DNA from: a virus
Virus record (IMG/VR): IMGVR_UViG_3300009603_000028
Span: 1-37,396 of that record
DNA length: 37,396 bases
Strand: one strand, 5' to 3'
Shown here: in pieces, positions 29,813 through 36,440 of the stretch
How positions within the stretch are numbered: position 1 is the stretch's first letter
How the letters are laid out: each line of letters starts with the position of its first letter
The notes under the pieces: generated by a model
What the model was told of the DNA's origin: nothing
What the model saw: only the letters and a program-made list of their open reading frames with translations
The model's database searches: none
Made by a program: the position numbers and the translations under genes

Positions 29813-30212
29813 CTAGCTTAATCGATGCCAGTGCCCGCAACTGTTCTTCGCTAAGTCCAGCAACGTCAATCTTGGCGTCGTGCCTTATCGCCCCACCATC
29901 CGGCCCGCTGTGTTCGTGCTTGGTCTTGTCGCTGAATGCGTTAGACAGTTTGCCGAGATACCAGCGGCGCGCATCGAACAGAAGCCTGCCCTTAGAGGCA
30001 TCTTCACAATCTGCCGCGTCACGCAATGCCTGATCTGCAAGTAGCTGGAAGCCATCATCTCTCGCGCGCGTAACTGCGGCATCCCATTCAGGCTCCGCTT
30101 CCTGCCAGCGCTGTACCGTCCTGCGATCAGGCATACCCTTCGAACGACAAATCGAGGCGAGGCTTTCACCATCGGCCAGTCGCTCTAGGATTTCCTCGCG
30201 CTTATCACTCAC
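29796..30212 (-). CDS. terS: Terminase small subunit, 138 aa
   Basis: N-terminal HTH of terminase type: REEILERLADGESLASICR, then KGMPDRRTVQRWQEAEPEWD. The middle is a long helix (LLADQALRDAADCEDASKG), and the end is acidic. It binds the packaging site. GTG 30212 was chosen since it forms GTGA with the upstream stop and has AGGTGG nearby; a longer version would extend into the 93-aa gene. Confidence 0.85.
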   Translation of the reverse strand: MSDKREEILERLADGESLASICRSKGMPDRRTVQRWQEAEPEWDAAVTRARDDGFQLLADQALRDAADCEDASKGRLLFDARRWYLGKLSNAFSDKTKHEHSGPDGGAIRHDAKIDVAGLSEEQLRALASIKLDDDNG

Positions 30213-30490
30213 GTTGACCACCTGAATTGTCCATAGCGGCAAAGTTCGCTGTAATAACTTACTGATGGAGAAACGGTAACGTTCTGACGTTTGGTCTTTA
30301 GGTCATAGCCTATGGGATGTTTTGTTGCCGATTGATTGCGTGGGAAGAAATGTTCAGTGACCACCCTGCATCCGTTTGATGCGTATCCCTCTTGGTCTGG
30401 GTAATAAGACCCTGGCCCTTCCCATGTGGATATGCTGACAAGCACACCTTTGCCGAGTGCATCGTCGTCTTTTCGCCCAATGCGTTCCAT
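30209..30490 (-). CDS. Hypothetical protein upstream of terminase, 93 aa
   Basis: Unrecognised. Contains ISTWEGPGSYYPDQEGYASNG and a basic, strand-like C-terminal half (HPIGYDLKTKRQNVTVSPS). Its GTGA overlap with terS shows it heads the packaging operon. A GCTAGAT-type -10 box ends about 7 nt before its ATG, suggesting little or no leader. Confidence 0.65.
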   Translation of the reverse strand: MERIGRKDDDALGKGVLVSISTWEGPGSYYPDQEGYASNGCRVVTEHFFPRNQSATKHPIGYDLKTKRQNVTVSPSVSYYSELCRYGQFRWST

Positions 30491-30497
30491 ACCGCCC

Positions 30498-30526
30498 TAT
30501 CTAGCCTGTATTGCCTTTGTGGGCAA
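30498..30526 (-). promoter_or_regulatory. Candidate late promoter before packaging genes
   Basis: TTGCCC (30521-30526), 17-nt spacer, TAGATA (30498-30503) within GCTAGATAG, close to the GCTANAWC box described for Caulobacter. The predicted start falls on or next to ATG 30490, so the message may be leaderless. Confidence 0.45.
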
Positions 30527-30555
30527 GTGGGGAGTGGTTAGGGGTGGTGCGGCGG

Positions 30556-30741
30556 TTATTCCTCATCACGCTGCGCACATGACCATGCAACAGTATGGCA
30601 AACATCTACGTCAAATGTCTTGCCGCATTCGTCGCACGTTTCTTCGGTATATCCGCTTTCATCGTAATAGAACGAATCATCTGCCGTATATTGCCTATCG
30701 CAATAAGGGCACTGCGGACCTTGGTTTGAATAAGTCTCCAT
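30556..30741 (-). CDS. Zinc-ribbon protein, 61 aa
   Basis: Two CxxC pairs: QCPYCDRQY and TCDECGKTF, separated by an acidic aromatic loop, then DVCHTVAWSC with more possible ligands. This forms a rubredoxin-like zinc ribbon; DNA, RNA or protein binding are all possible. ATG 30741 overlaps the HTH gene's stop (TGATG). Confidence 0.7.
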   Translation of the reverse strand: METYSNQGPQCPYCDRQYTADDSFYYDESGYTEETCDECGKTFDVDVCHTVAWSCAQRDEE

Positions 30742-30947
30742 CACCCCTTCTCCGCTCTAACGCACTTAGGCTCCCATGTGCCATCGTCAAGCAATTCCAT
30801 CAGGATCGACGTTGGCCCTGAAACAGCCCTTGTCCCTGCTTCGTAGTGCCTAATCACTCGGCTATCGGATAAGCGCAGGAGCGAAGCAAGGCCAGCCTGT
30901 GTTAGGCCAGCCCGCTCACGGATTGATTTGAATTTTGTGGGGGTCAT
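30741..30947 (-). CDS. HTH regulator, XRE type, 68 aa
   Basis: KFKSIRERAGLTQAGLASLL followed by RLSDSRVIRHYEAGTRAVSG is a full XRE helix-turn-helix, with recognition helix around DSRVIRHYE, and a helical end. It lies between HNH and zinc-ribbon genes just ahead of the packaging genes, so it could regulate the late promoter at 30498-30526. Confidence 0.78.
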   Translation of the reverse strand: MTPTKFKSIRERAGLTQAGLASLLRLSDSRVIRHYEAGTRAVSGPTSILMELLDDGTWEPKCVRAEKG

Positions 30948-31399
30948 GCTGCGCCTCGATTGCGTTTAGGGCGGGTCTTTTCACGTTCTGACCAATATTC
31001 AGTTCGGCATTGGCGACACCTTCTACTAGGCCCGTCGTAATAGATATTGCCTTCGTCCAGCCTGTGTCCGTTCTGGCAGACGCCGCCTACAAATGGTCGA
31101 TTTGTCCTTCCCCGTTCTTCCCTATCCTTCATGTTGTCCTTATGAGTTCCGGGGCGAATATGGTCAGGATTGACGCAATCTGGCTTATCGCAGGAATGCA
31201 AGGCCAACATCCCTTCAGGGAAAGGGCCATTCTTAATTTCCCAAGCAACCCTATGAGCTGGCGCGGGTCTTTTTTTGCTGTCGTATGTCCTGCCATAACC
31301 TTTGCGGTTTTTTGCGCCAATCCACTTTACGCAATCGCCATCAGGAATGGTCTTTTCAAAAAAGCGCCTAAGAGATTTTTCCGAATACACGTAATGCAT
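30944..31399 (-). CDS. HNH endonuclease, 151 aa
   Basis: The core APAHRVAWEIKNGPFPEG, ALHSCDKPDCVNPDHIRPG and THKDNMKDREERGR is the classic HNH of phage homing nucleases (His, Asn/His ligands, CxxxxC). A C-terminal zinc pair follows (VCQNGHRLDEGN and CRQCRTEYW). It may be a free-standing mobile nuclease or take part in packaging. ATG 31399 is preferred; AAAGG is very close to it. A longer frame to 31471 would cover the promoter at 31440-31468. Confidence 0.83.
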   Translation of the reverse strand: MHYVYSEKSLRRFFEKTIPDGDCVKWIGAKNRKGYGRTYDSKKRPAPAHRVAWEIKNGPFPEGMLALHSCDKPDCVNPDHIRPGTHKDNMKDREERGRTNRPFVGGVCQNGHRLDEGNIYYDGPSRRCRQCRTEYWSEREKTRPKRNRGAA

Positions 31400-31439
31400 C
31401 CTTTCTTCGTGGTGGGCCAGTGGCCCGTTCGATAGATAC

Positions 31440-31468
31440 TTGATAGGCCCAATGTTCCTGCACGTCAA
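31440..31468 (-). promoter_or_regulatory. Candidate promoter upstream of HNH gene
   Basis: TTGACG (31463-31468), 17-nt spacer, TATCAA (31440-31445). Good -35 and fair -10. It could drive the HNH-HTH-zinc genes and continue into the packaging genes. Confidence 0.5.
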
Positions 31469-31492
31469 CACAAAAACGACATTAGGCGTGAA

Positions 31493-32032
31493 TTATTTTT
31501 CAGCCCGAACGCGCTTGATTGCGGCGAGGGCAACACCCGCAATTTCATCCCGATCATAGAATGCTTCGAGATAGCTTTCTGCCACCTCCCGCGCCAGTTC
31601 CAAGTCAGCATCGGGCTTAGGCTCTAGTTCTGCGAGGATGGCGTCAAAATTCCTTACATGCTCGTCGGCTTCATTCGCCCAGTAGGATGCCTCATAGGAT
31701 CGAGGTTCATCCAAGCCAGTGAAATTGATTGCCGTGGCTCTAATCCTGTTGCGGGCCAAGTCCAAGTGATCGCGCATCGAGCGTAGCTTATCCACCAACT
31801 CCGGCGAAGGCGCATTGGCGGGCTTTGTGGTGCGGTTGCGGATGCGCCACGAAGGATCGTCACCGCGTCCGGTACTGCTGAAATACGGAGCATGCATGCT
31901 TTCAGGGATTCCGTCTAAACGATACTCACCATCGGCATCGGCACGATCCCAACCGCGACTTTTAGTTACACTAACAACCCTGCCGTCATCATGCACGGCC
32001 TCAAGCGGTGCGTTCCAGTCTATCTCGGTCAT
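31493..32032 (-). CDS. Hypothetical protein, 179 aa
   Basis: N-terminal strand-rich part (DWNAPLEAVHDDGRVVSVTK) and a long helical region (LVDKLRSMRDHLDLARNRI, ADEHVRNFDAILAELEPK, LAREVAESYLEAFYDRDEI). No family recognised. Its start lies just after the stop of the 202-aa gene and it ends the cassette before the HNH promoter. Confidence 0.65.
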   Translation of the reverse strand: MTEIDWNAPLEAVHDDGRVVSVTKSRGWDRADADGEYRLDGIPESMHAPYFSSTGRGDDPSWRIRNRTTKPANAPSPELVDKLRSMRDHLDLARNRIRATAINFTGLDEPRSYEASYWANEADEHVRNFDAILAELEPKPDADLELAREVAESYLEAFYDRDEIAGVALAAIKRVRAEK

Positions 32033-32034
32033 TG

Positions 32035-32643
32035 TTATGCCTCTACGATCTTGAGGTTTAGTTCCTGAAATATCTCAGTCAGGTGCCTCGCGTGGAATTT
32101 ATGGCCGTTCGGATATAACCGCTCAGCTATTCTTTCAAAATGATCAACCGGCCTCCGCTCTGCCACGATTGCCTCACACTCCCTGACATCGGTCATGGAT
32201 GCTACACCGTTAGAGGCTATGCGTTCGATGATTGAGAGCATGCGCGCATCGCTGGTGTCGTCGGGCTTTGCTTCGGTGGTGGCCTTGGGTTTGTAGCCGA
32301 TGACATATCCAATACCAGAATCCCTAGCGCGATCCCAATACATTGGGGAAAGCGTCTCCCGCTCTTTGCTTAACTTCCCGAAGGACCACAGCGTCTCACC
32401 GCCAGCATAATCGGCAGGCTTTTCGAGGCACGGCTTGAAGCCTTGCTTGAGTGCGGGAACGGCCCAGTGGTCGGCGGGGATGCGGATGGATCTAACTCCA
32501 AACTCAATGTCAGTCGCCAACCAACTAAAGTGGCCAGCGTCATCCCAGCCCAGGTCGCGATCATCGAAGTCTATAGCATCATCATCTGCTAACCAGTCAG
32601 GGCGTACCCCTACAGGGTCCAGCTTGTGTTCGTAGTATTCCAT
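32035..32643 (-). CDS. Hypothetical protein, 202 aa
   Basis: Acidic N-terminus (DWLADDDAIDFDDRDLGWDD), then DIEFGVRSIRIPADHWAVPA and a C-terminal helical region ending EIFQELNLKIVEA. Unrecognised. Coupled to the gene upstream by TAATG. Confidence 0.62.
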   Translation of the reverse strand: MEYYEHKLDPVGVRPDWLADDDAIDFDDRDLGWDDAGHFSWLATDIEFGVRSIRIPADHWAVPALKQGFKPCLEKPADYAGGETLWSFGKLSKERETLSPMYWDRARDSGIGYVIGYKPKATTEAKPDDTSDARMLSIIERIASNGVASMTDVRECEAIVAERRPVDHFERIAERLYPNGHKFHARHLTEIFQELNLKIVEA

Positions 32644-32870
32644 TATGGGTTCCGATCATCTGCGTAATAGTCGCCATTATCGATTTTGATAATCTGCATG
32701 CGGCCATCAACATGAACCACGCGAACAATGTCATTGGGCATAAGCGGGGTGCTTACCACATCCAGGCCAAAGAACTTGGGCAGATTGGCGGTCTTTGGTG
32801 TAGAGACTTCGGCCATCAATTTAGTGAAATTCAGTTCACTCATGTATGACACGCCTTTACGCTCATCCAT
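32643..32870 (-). CDS. Hypothetical protein, 75 aa
   Basis: Strand-rich small protein (NDIVRVVHVDGRMQIIKI, DNGDYYADDRNP). ATG 32870 overlaps the upstream stop (TGATG); ATG 32843 is an alternative. Function unknown. Confidence 0.55.
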   Translation of the reverse strand: MDERKGVSYMSELNFTKLMAEVSTPKTANLPKFFGLDVVSTPLMPNDIVRVVHVDGRMQIIKIDNGDYYADDRNP

Positions 32871-33025
32871 CACTTGCACTCCCTCACAATCAACCCGCCG
32901 CCCTGATAGAACAGGGCTTCGTATTCCTGCCCGCCATCGGTGATGACCTCGCCAGCGCGGATAGGGTGCTGCGTTTCCCACTCGCCTAGATCCTGGCCGT
33001 TCTCGGTTGATACGCGGGTTATCAT
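32870..33025 (-). CDS. Hypothetical protein, 51 aa
   Basis: Small beta-rich protein (ITRVSTENGQDLGEWETQH, GQEYEALFYQGGGLIVREC). Linked to both neighbours by four-base overlaps. Unknown. Confidence 0.55.
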   Translation of the reverse strand: MITRVSTENGQDLGEWETQHPIRAGEVITDGGQEYEALFYQGGGLIVRECK

Positions 33026-33165
33026 GGTTTCACGTCCCTCAGATAAATCAAGGAGTACCCGACTCCACTGACCACAAGGAATCCCACAGCAGGGCTGCCA
33101 GAAACCACTCCCGCTGCAATGCCCAAGGTTATAGCGGCACCCAAAAGATTGAACGCACTATTCAT
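33022..33165 (-). CDS. Small membrane protein, 47 aa
   Basis: Two hydrophobic helices (AFNLLGAAITLGIAAGVVSG and AVGFLVVSGVGYSLIYL) and a short RDVKP tail. ATG 33165 overlaps the end of the preceding small gene; this start is much better than the longer frame. Inner-membrane hairpin; role unknown. Confidence 0.6.
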   Translation of the reverse strand: MNSAFNLLGAAITLGIAAGVVSGSPAVGFLVVSGVGYSLIYLRDVKP

Positions 33166-33325
33166 CTCTAGCCCTTTCTGTCGGGAATGTGTTTGCGCGC
33201 TCCATGCGTTTGCGGGCGCGGTCGTATATCTTGCGGCGTTCGGCGCGGACGGCGAACTTGCGTTCGTCAAGCTCCTCCAAAAGCATCCGCTCGCTTGCGG
33301 TCATGTATTCCTCCCACCCGCTCAT
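33158..33325 (-). CDS. Basic helical protein, 55 aa
   Basis: Highly charged single helix (LLEELDERKFAVRAERRKIY, DRARKRMERANTFP). Starts as ATGA on the previous gene and overlaps the next. May bind nucleic acid; unknown. Confidence 0.55.
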   Translation of the reverse strand: MSGWEEYMTASERMLLEELDERKFAVRAERRKIYDRARKRMERANTFPTERARDE

Positions 33326-33564
33326 GCCATGAGTTCCGCTAGCAATTCGTCATCGCTCAGAAGCGGATCGTTCCAGTCGATCGAAACGGGAGCGCTTAGA
33401 CCCATCGTCATTTCGCGTTCAGCCATTTCAGCAGCCGCGACAGCTTCAGCCTGAGTTGCAAAGCCGCCAGCCGAACGAAACAGATCGCCCGAATAATCGA
33501 AGCACTCGAAAGAAAACCCGCCTTCGCGTTCTGCGCGCTTGCTGCTGGAAACTGTGTGGCTCAT
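33322..33564 (-). CDS. Hypothetical protein, 80 aa
   Basis: Contains GGFSFECFDYSGDLFRSAGGF, then a helical region (TQAEAVAAAEMAEREMTMG) and an acidic C-terminus (DPLLSDDELLAELMA). First gene after the promoter candidate at 33590-33618. Function unknown. Confidence 0.62.
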   Translation of the reverse strand: MSHTVSSSKRAEREGGFSFECFDYSGDLFRSAGGFATQAEAVAAAEMAEREMTMGLSAPVSIDWNDPLLSDDELLAELMA

Positions 33565-33589
33565 TGCTTTATCCCTTTGCTATATCCAT

Positions 33590-33618
33590 TCTATAGCCGT
33601 GACATTCCGCGTGCACAA
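33590..33618 (-). promoter_or_regulatory. Candidate promoter, small-gene operon
   Basis: TTGTGC (33613-33618), 17-nt spacer, TATAGA (33590-33595) inside GGCTATAGAAT, an alphaproteobacterial-looking -10. It lies in an 81-bp gap, about 20 nt before the start of the 80-aa gene with AAAGGGA as SD. Confidence 0.5.
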
Positions 33619-33645
33619 GTGGAAATCACACTCAACTCGTCGCAT

Positions 33646-33867
33646 TTATTCCACCAACCGCACGCCGATCAAATCTCCCGCGCTGCCGTCGTGATCCCAG
33701 CGTATGCGCTCCAGCTTCCATGGCACAGGGTCAACCCATCCTTCGCAGCCTTTACCTCCACGGATCTGGGCATATACCTTTGTCTCAGGGCTTAGGCGCG
33801 CAAATCCTGGAGGCCTGCGTCCATGGCATTCTGTGAATCCCTTGGCTGGTATGGGTTGCTTAGGCAA
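33646..33867 (-). CDS. Hypothetical protein, 73 aa, probable TTG start
   Basis: Basic protein (KGFTECHGRRPPGFARLSPE, KVYAQIRGGKGCEGWVDPV). AAGGAG lies 9 nt before TTG 33867, inside the end of the methyltransferase gene; the longer frame from 33978 would overlap that gene entirely. Function unknown. Confidence 0.5.
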   Translation of the reverse strand: MPKQPIPAKGFTECHGRRPPGFARLSPETKVYAQIRGGKGCEGWVDPVPWKLERIRWDHDGSAGDLIGVRLVE

Positions 33868-34534
33868 TGAACATATCTCCTTGCCTCTGGGCGTCTTCAA
33901 TCCTGCGGCAAGCAATCTCAAAGTAACGCTCTTCACGCTCGATGCCGATGAAGTCGCGGCCCATTTGAACGGCTGCAACTCCTGTGGTTCCGCTGCCCAT
34001 AAAGGGGTCTAGGATGGTGCATTCGGGTGTTGTGCTGGCGGCTATCAGTCGCGCCATCAGGCGAATGGGCTTTTGCGTTGGGTGCTGTTGATCGGTTTCC
34101 GTGGGGCAACGCCAGACGGCGGAAGCGCACATTTCAAAAAAGGGTGCCTTCGGTGCGCGTCCAAAAACACAATGTTCCAGGCTGGAAAGCCAGAACCTCT
34201 GCCCGTTCATTGGGCTGGGGTTGGTTTTCTCCCATACACAAGAGCGAGTAGTCAGGCCAAGCTTGACCATTTCAGCGCGGATCGCGGAAACTTGCTCGAT
34301 CCCGCAGAACACATAGTTTGAATGTCCGCGAGCGAGCAGCCGCGTAAGTTCGGCAAGATCTAAGTCTGCAATATCCGCAGCGCCCTTGTCGAGATTACGC
34401 AAACCGCCGCTCTCGCGATTTACTTCGCCATAGGGAATGTCAGTCACCAACGCATCCACCTTGGGCAGCATCGGCAGAATGTCAACGCAGTCACCACAAT
34501 ACAACGTGGCCCGTCCTATCGTTACAGCTTCCAT
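33860..34534 (-). CDS. DNA methyltransferase, N6/N4 amino type, 224 aa
   Basis: Motif IV TDIPYG (31-36) comes before motif I LDPFMGSGTTG (175-185), the beta-class order, with WEKTNPSPMN and QHPTQKPIRLM around the target-binding side. It would methylate adenine N6 or cytosine N4. The catalytic tetrad is DIPY rather than the usual DPPY. No restriction enzyme is adjacent, so it is an orphan that may protect phage DNA. AAGGAG precedes the ATG. Confidence 0.85.
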   Translation of the reverse strand: MEAVTIGRATLYCGDCVDILPMLPKVDALVTDIPYGEVNRESGGLRNLDKGAADIADLDLAELTRLLARGHSNYVFCGIEQVSAIRAEMVKLGLTTRSCVWEKTNPSPMNGQRFWLSSLEHCVFGRAPKAPFFEMCASAVWRCPTETDQQHPTQKPIRLMARLIAASTTPECTILDPFMGSGTTGVAAVQMGRDFIGIEREERYFEIACRRIEDAQRQGDMFIA

Positions 34535-34558
34535 TCCTATCTCCTTGGGTAATGTGTG

Positions 34559-34711
34559 TTAGCGGGCAGGCCAGCAGTCTTCCATCGACATAAGCCCGTC
34601 TTTCTCGATAATGCGATACCGCTTGCGGGTGACGTTCTTCCTGTCGCGCTCGGCATTAAGGCTTGCCACCCATGCCCTAAAATCGGCTTGGCGATGTTCT
34701 TGTTCATTCAT
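34559..34711 (-). CDS. Basic hypothetical protein, 50 aa
   Basis: Reads EHRQADFRAWVASLNAERDR then KNVTRKRYRIIEKDG. Helical and basic. Its ATG overlaps the stop of the 152-aa gene. May bind nucleic acid; unknown. Confidence 0.6.
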   Translation of the reverse strand: MNEQEHRQADFRAWVASLNAERDRKNVTRKRYRIIEKDGLMSMEDCWPAR

Positions 34712-35162
34712 TGCCTGTCTCCGCTAAAACTACCTTCCCGTCGCGCTCGATAAGATACCCGCAGCCAAGCCCTATGCCGCGCAGTTGATCGGACATTGCG
34801 TCAACATGCTCTTGCGTCAGTTGCTTGGCAGGTGGAGGCAATTGTTCTTGCGGCGCATACCCATTCCAGCAGTCGTCCAGCTTGAAGGCCTTAGGCTGGT
34901 TCTCGATGAACTCCACAATTGTGGGCACGATCTGCGAAAAGTGCTTACAGGTCCGGCGCGCATGGCGGGCACCGCGCTCTAGCAATCCGAACGGGCTTCC
35001 CTGCAATTCGTAGGAAGCTACTGCCAGCCAGTCCGCTGTCTCTTCGGCGCTAAGTCCCACGGGCCGCACCAATGAGAGGCAGGCCGTTAGGAAGGCAGTC
35101 GTTTCCGCCTTCGTAGCTGGCCGCGAGGCGTTCGCCGATCTGGCGTGTGGTTGGTTTGTCAT
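34704..35162 (-). CDS. Replication-region hypothetical protein, 152 aa
   Basis: Helical core TAFLTACLSLVRPVGLSAEE, ADWLAVASYELQGSPFGLLE, HARRTCKHFSQIVPTIVEFI. A partner of the upstream initiator is plausible (helicase loader-like) but not shown by any motif. ATG 35162 has GGAG 8 nt upstream, but this start makes a 113-nt overlap with the initiator gene, unusually long. Confidence 0.6.
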   Translation of the reverse strand: MTNQPHARSANASRPATKAETTAFLTACLSLVRPVGLSAEETADWLAVASYELQGSPFGLLERGARHARRTCKHFSQIVPTIVEFIENQPKAFKLDDCWNGYAPQEQLPPPAKQLTQEHVDAMSDQLRGIGLGCGYLIERDGKVVLAETGNE

Positions 35163-35805
35163 TCTTAGGTCTCCATGCTTCCGCATTATCAATCCACTTC
35201 CGGAACGCGGCCTGCCAATCCTTAGATGTCCGTCCCTTGTCGGATGCGTGATCGCGGAACTTTTCAATCTCAACCTCAAGCATTCCTCTAGGCCAGCCAG
35301 AAACTATCCCTTGTGAACGCTCTGTCAGCTTAGGCTCCCAATCAGATGGGAGCGCGCTTGCGCGCCTAGAACCTTTAGGTTCTGGTTTATTGGTTACTTG
35401 GTTACTTGGTTCTTTTATGTCCCGCTGCTGTCCCGCTGCTGTCTCGGTTGCTGTCCCGCTGCTGTCCCGCTTACCGCTTTGGACGTCCTGATATTTACCG
35501 TAATTACATATAGTTATAATGCTACGGCCCTGTCCCGCTTTGCGCTCGATCATTGTCTCGGTTTCGAGACGGGTCAAAAACCGCTCAACAGCCGATTTAG
35601 ACCACTTCAGATCGTCGGCAATCTGTCGAATTGAGGCGCATAATTGGCCGCGCTCCAGCGTGATAGTGCTGCCGTGAACATCGAATTTTGTGGGCTTCCA
35701 GCATGCCTTGCAGATCAGCCAAATCCAGGCGCGCATTCGGTCACCATCCTGCAATAGGTGGTGGTCAATCATGTCCCTCTGGATGGCTACAAAACCGTTA
35801 TTCAC
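35050..35805 (-). CDS. Replication initiator-like protein (winged helix), 251 aa
   Basis: The N-terminal domain (FVAIQRDMIDHHLLQDGDRM, AWIWLICKACWKPTKFDV) and ASIRQIADDLKWSKSAVERFL, an HTH, are typical of phage replisome-organiser proteins (lambda O / DnaD-like N-domain). The middle is low-complexity and overlaps DNA iterons; the C-terminus (WQAAFRKWIDNAEAWRPKN) resembles the end of many such proteins. GTG 35805 has AAAGG about 9 nt upstream. It would bind the iterons and recruit host helicase. Confidence 0.75.
   Translation of the reverse strand: MNNGFVAIQRDMIDHHLLQDGDRMRAWIWLICKACWKPTKFDVHGSTITLERGQLCASIRQIADDLKWSKSAVERFLTRLETETMIERKAGQGRSIITICNYGKYQDVQSGKRDSSGTATETAAGQQRDIKEPSNQVTNKPEPKGSRRASALPSDWEPKLTERSQGIVSGWPRGMLEVEIEKFRDHASDKGRTSKDWQAAFRKWIDNAEAWRPKNDKPTTRQIGERLAASYEGGNDCLPNGLPLIGAARGT
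35390..35540. other. Probable replication origin: iterons plus AT-rich tract
   Basis: TTGGTTAC occurs in tandem (35390-35412, nearly three copies). Then TGTCCCGCTGC repeats at 35418, 35429, (degenerate 35440), 35452 and 35463, with an isolated TGTCCCGCTT at 35531. Between them 35490-35521 is AT-rich. The 11-bp period is not a multiple of three, so the repetition is a DNA feature, not a protein repeat. All lie inside the initiator-like gene, as in lambda gene O. Confidence 0.65.
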
Positions 35806-35863
35806 CGCTTGCAACCTTTCGGCTGTTCGGGTATTTCACCCCTTGAGGGCGCGGTTGTGGCAT
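35798..35863 (-). CDS. 21-aa peptide upstream of initiator gene
   Basis: A short basic peptide (PQPRPQGVKYPNSRKVAS). Perfect GGAGG lies 5 nt before the ATG, and its stop overlaps the initiator GTG, suggesting a leader peptide that couples initiator translation. Confidence 0.45.
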   Translation of the reverse strand: MPQPRPQGVKYPNSRKVASGE

Positions 35864-35889
35864 TTAAACCTCCATTTGCTTCTGCCGCG

Positions 35890-35958
35890 TTAGGCTTTCG
35901 TACCCGCAAAGATCGAAAGTCGCCGCGTCCCAACTACATGCCACACCGCTAAGGGCAT
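35890..35958 (-). CDS. 22-aa mini-ORF
   Basis: AAGGA lies 7 nt before the ATG; translation begins MPLAVWHVVGTRRLS. It follows the 47-aa gene by 10 nt. Could be a small peptide or chance. Confidence 0.3.
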   Translation of the reverse strand: MPLAVWHVVGTRRLSIFAGTKA

Positions 35959-35968
35959 GGCAATATCC

Positions 35969-36112
35969 TTAAAAATCTTCCACGGTTCTGTTTTTACGCA
36001 TTGACGTAGGCAATCGCATGAACCTGTCATGCGCCTCCTGCCTCATCACTTGCGCCATTGTGCGATGGTTCTGATATGGGAACCATGGCGGCGCTGCTTT
36101 AGGCTTTTCCAA
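35969..36112 (-). CDS. Hypothetical protein, 47 aa, probable TTG start
   Basis: Basic protein PKAAPPWFPYQNHRTMAQVM then RQEAHDRFMRLPTSMRKN. TTG 36112 follows GGGGA by 6 nt and overlaps the RusA end by 14 nt; other starts would sit deep inside RusA. Function unknown. Confidence 0.45.
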   Translation of the reverse strand: MEKPKAAPPWFPYQNHRTMAQVMRQEAHDRFMRLPTSMRKNRTVEDF

Positions 36113-36440
36113 TTTCAATCCCCATCTGGCTAAGGCGCTCGCCTGATATACGAACAATTGGCGAAGCGAACGCACGATCATTGATCCCCATCGCTTCAGC
36201 TATCCCATCGAGATACGCCTTGGCGCTGGCGACCACATTGTCTTTGTCCGGTGCTGGCCCTTTGGGTTTTGGGTAAAGCGTGATTCGCACCGGAATAGGC
36301 TCCCCGTCAGCAGAGGGCTTTGCCGCCAGTGCGGCCCCATGCGCCCATGCACGATGCTTCTCTGTCTCGCGGGCTTTCTTGGCCCAATGGGCGCGCTTGT
36401 TCGGCCACAGGGGCGGCGCTGGATAAGGCAGGAGTATCAT
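36099..36440 (-). CDS. rusA: RusA-like Holliday junction resolvase, 113 aa
   Basis: The family pattern appears as LLPYPAPPLWPNKRAHWA at the start, PAPDKDNVVASAKAYLDG with D65, D67 and D78, and IAEAMGINDRAF with D88. These Asp residues correspond to the RusA metal site. It cleaves four-way junctions during replication and packaging. Coupled by TAATG to the DnaA-domain gene upstream and close to the probable origin. Confidence 0.88.
   Translation of the reverse strand: MILLPYPAPPLWPNKRAHWAKKARETEKHRAWAHGAALAAKPSADGEPIPVRITLYPKPKGPAPDKDNVVASAKAYLDGIAEAMGINDRAFASPIVRISGERLSQMGIEIGKA

Noticed and set aside
35390-35473. Protein-level repeat in the initiator
   Set aside because: The 11-bp unit changes frame each time, so the protein is not repetitive; the repeat was assigned to DNA function instead.
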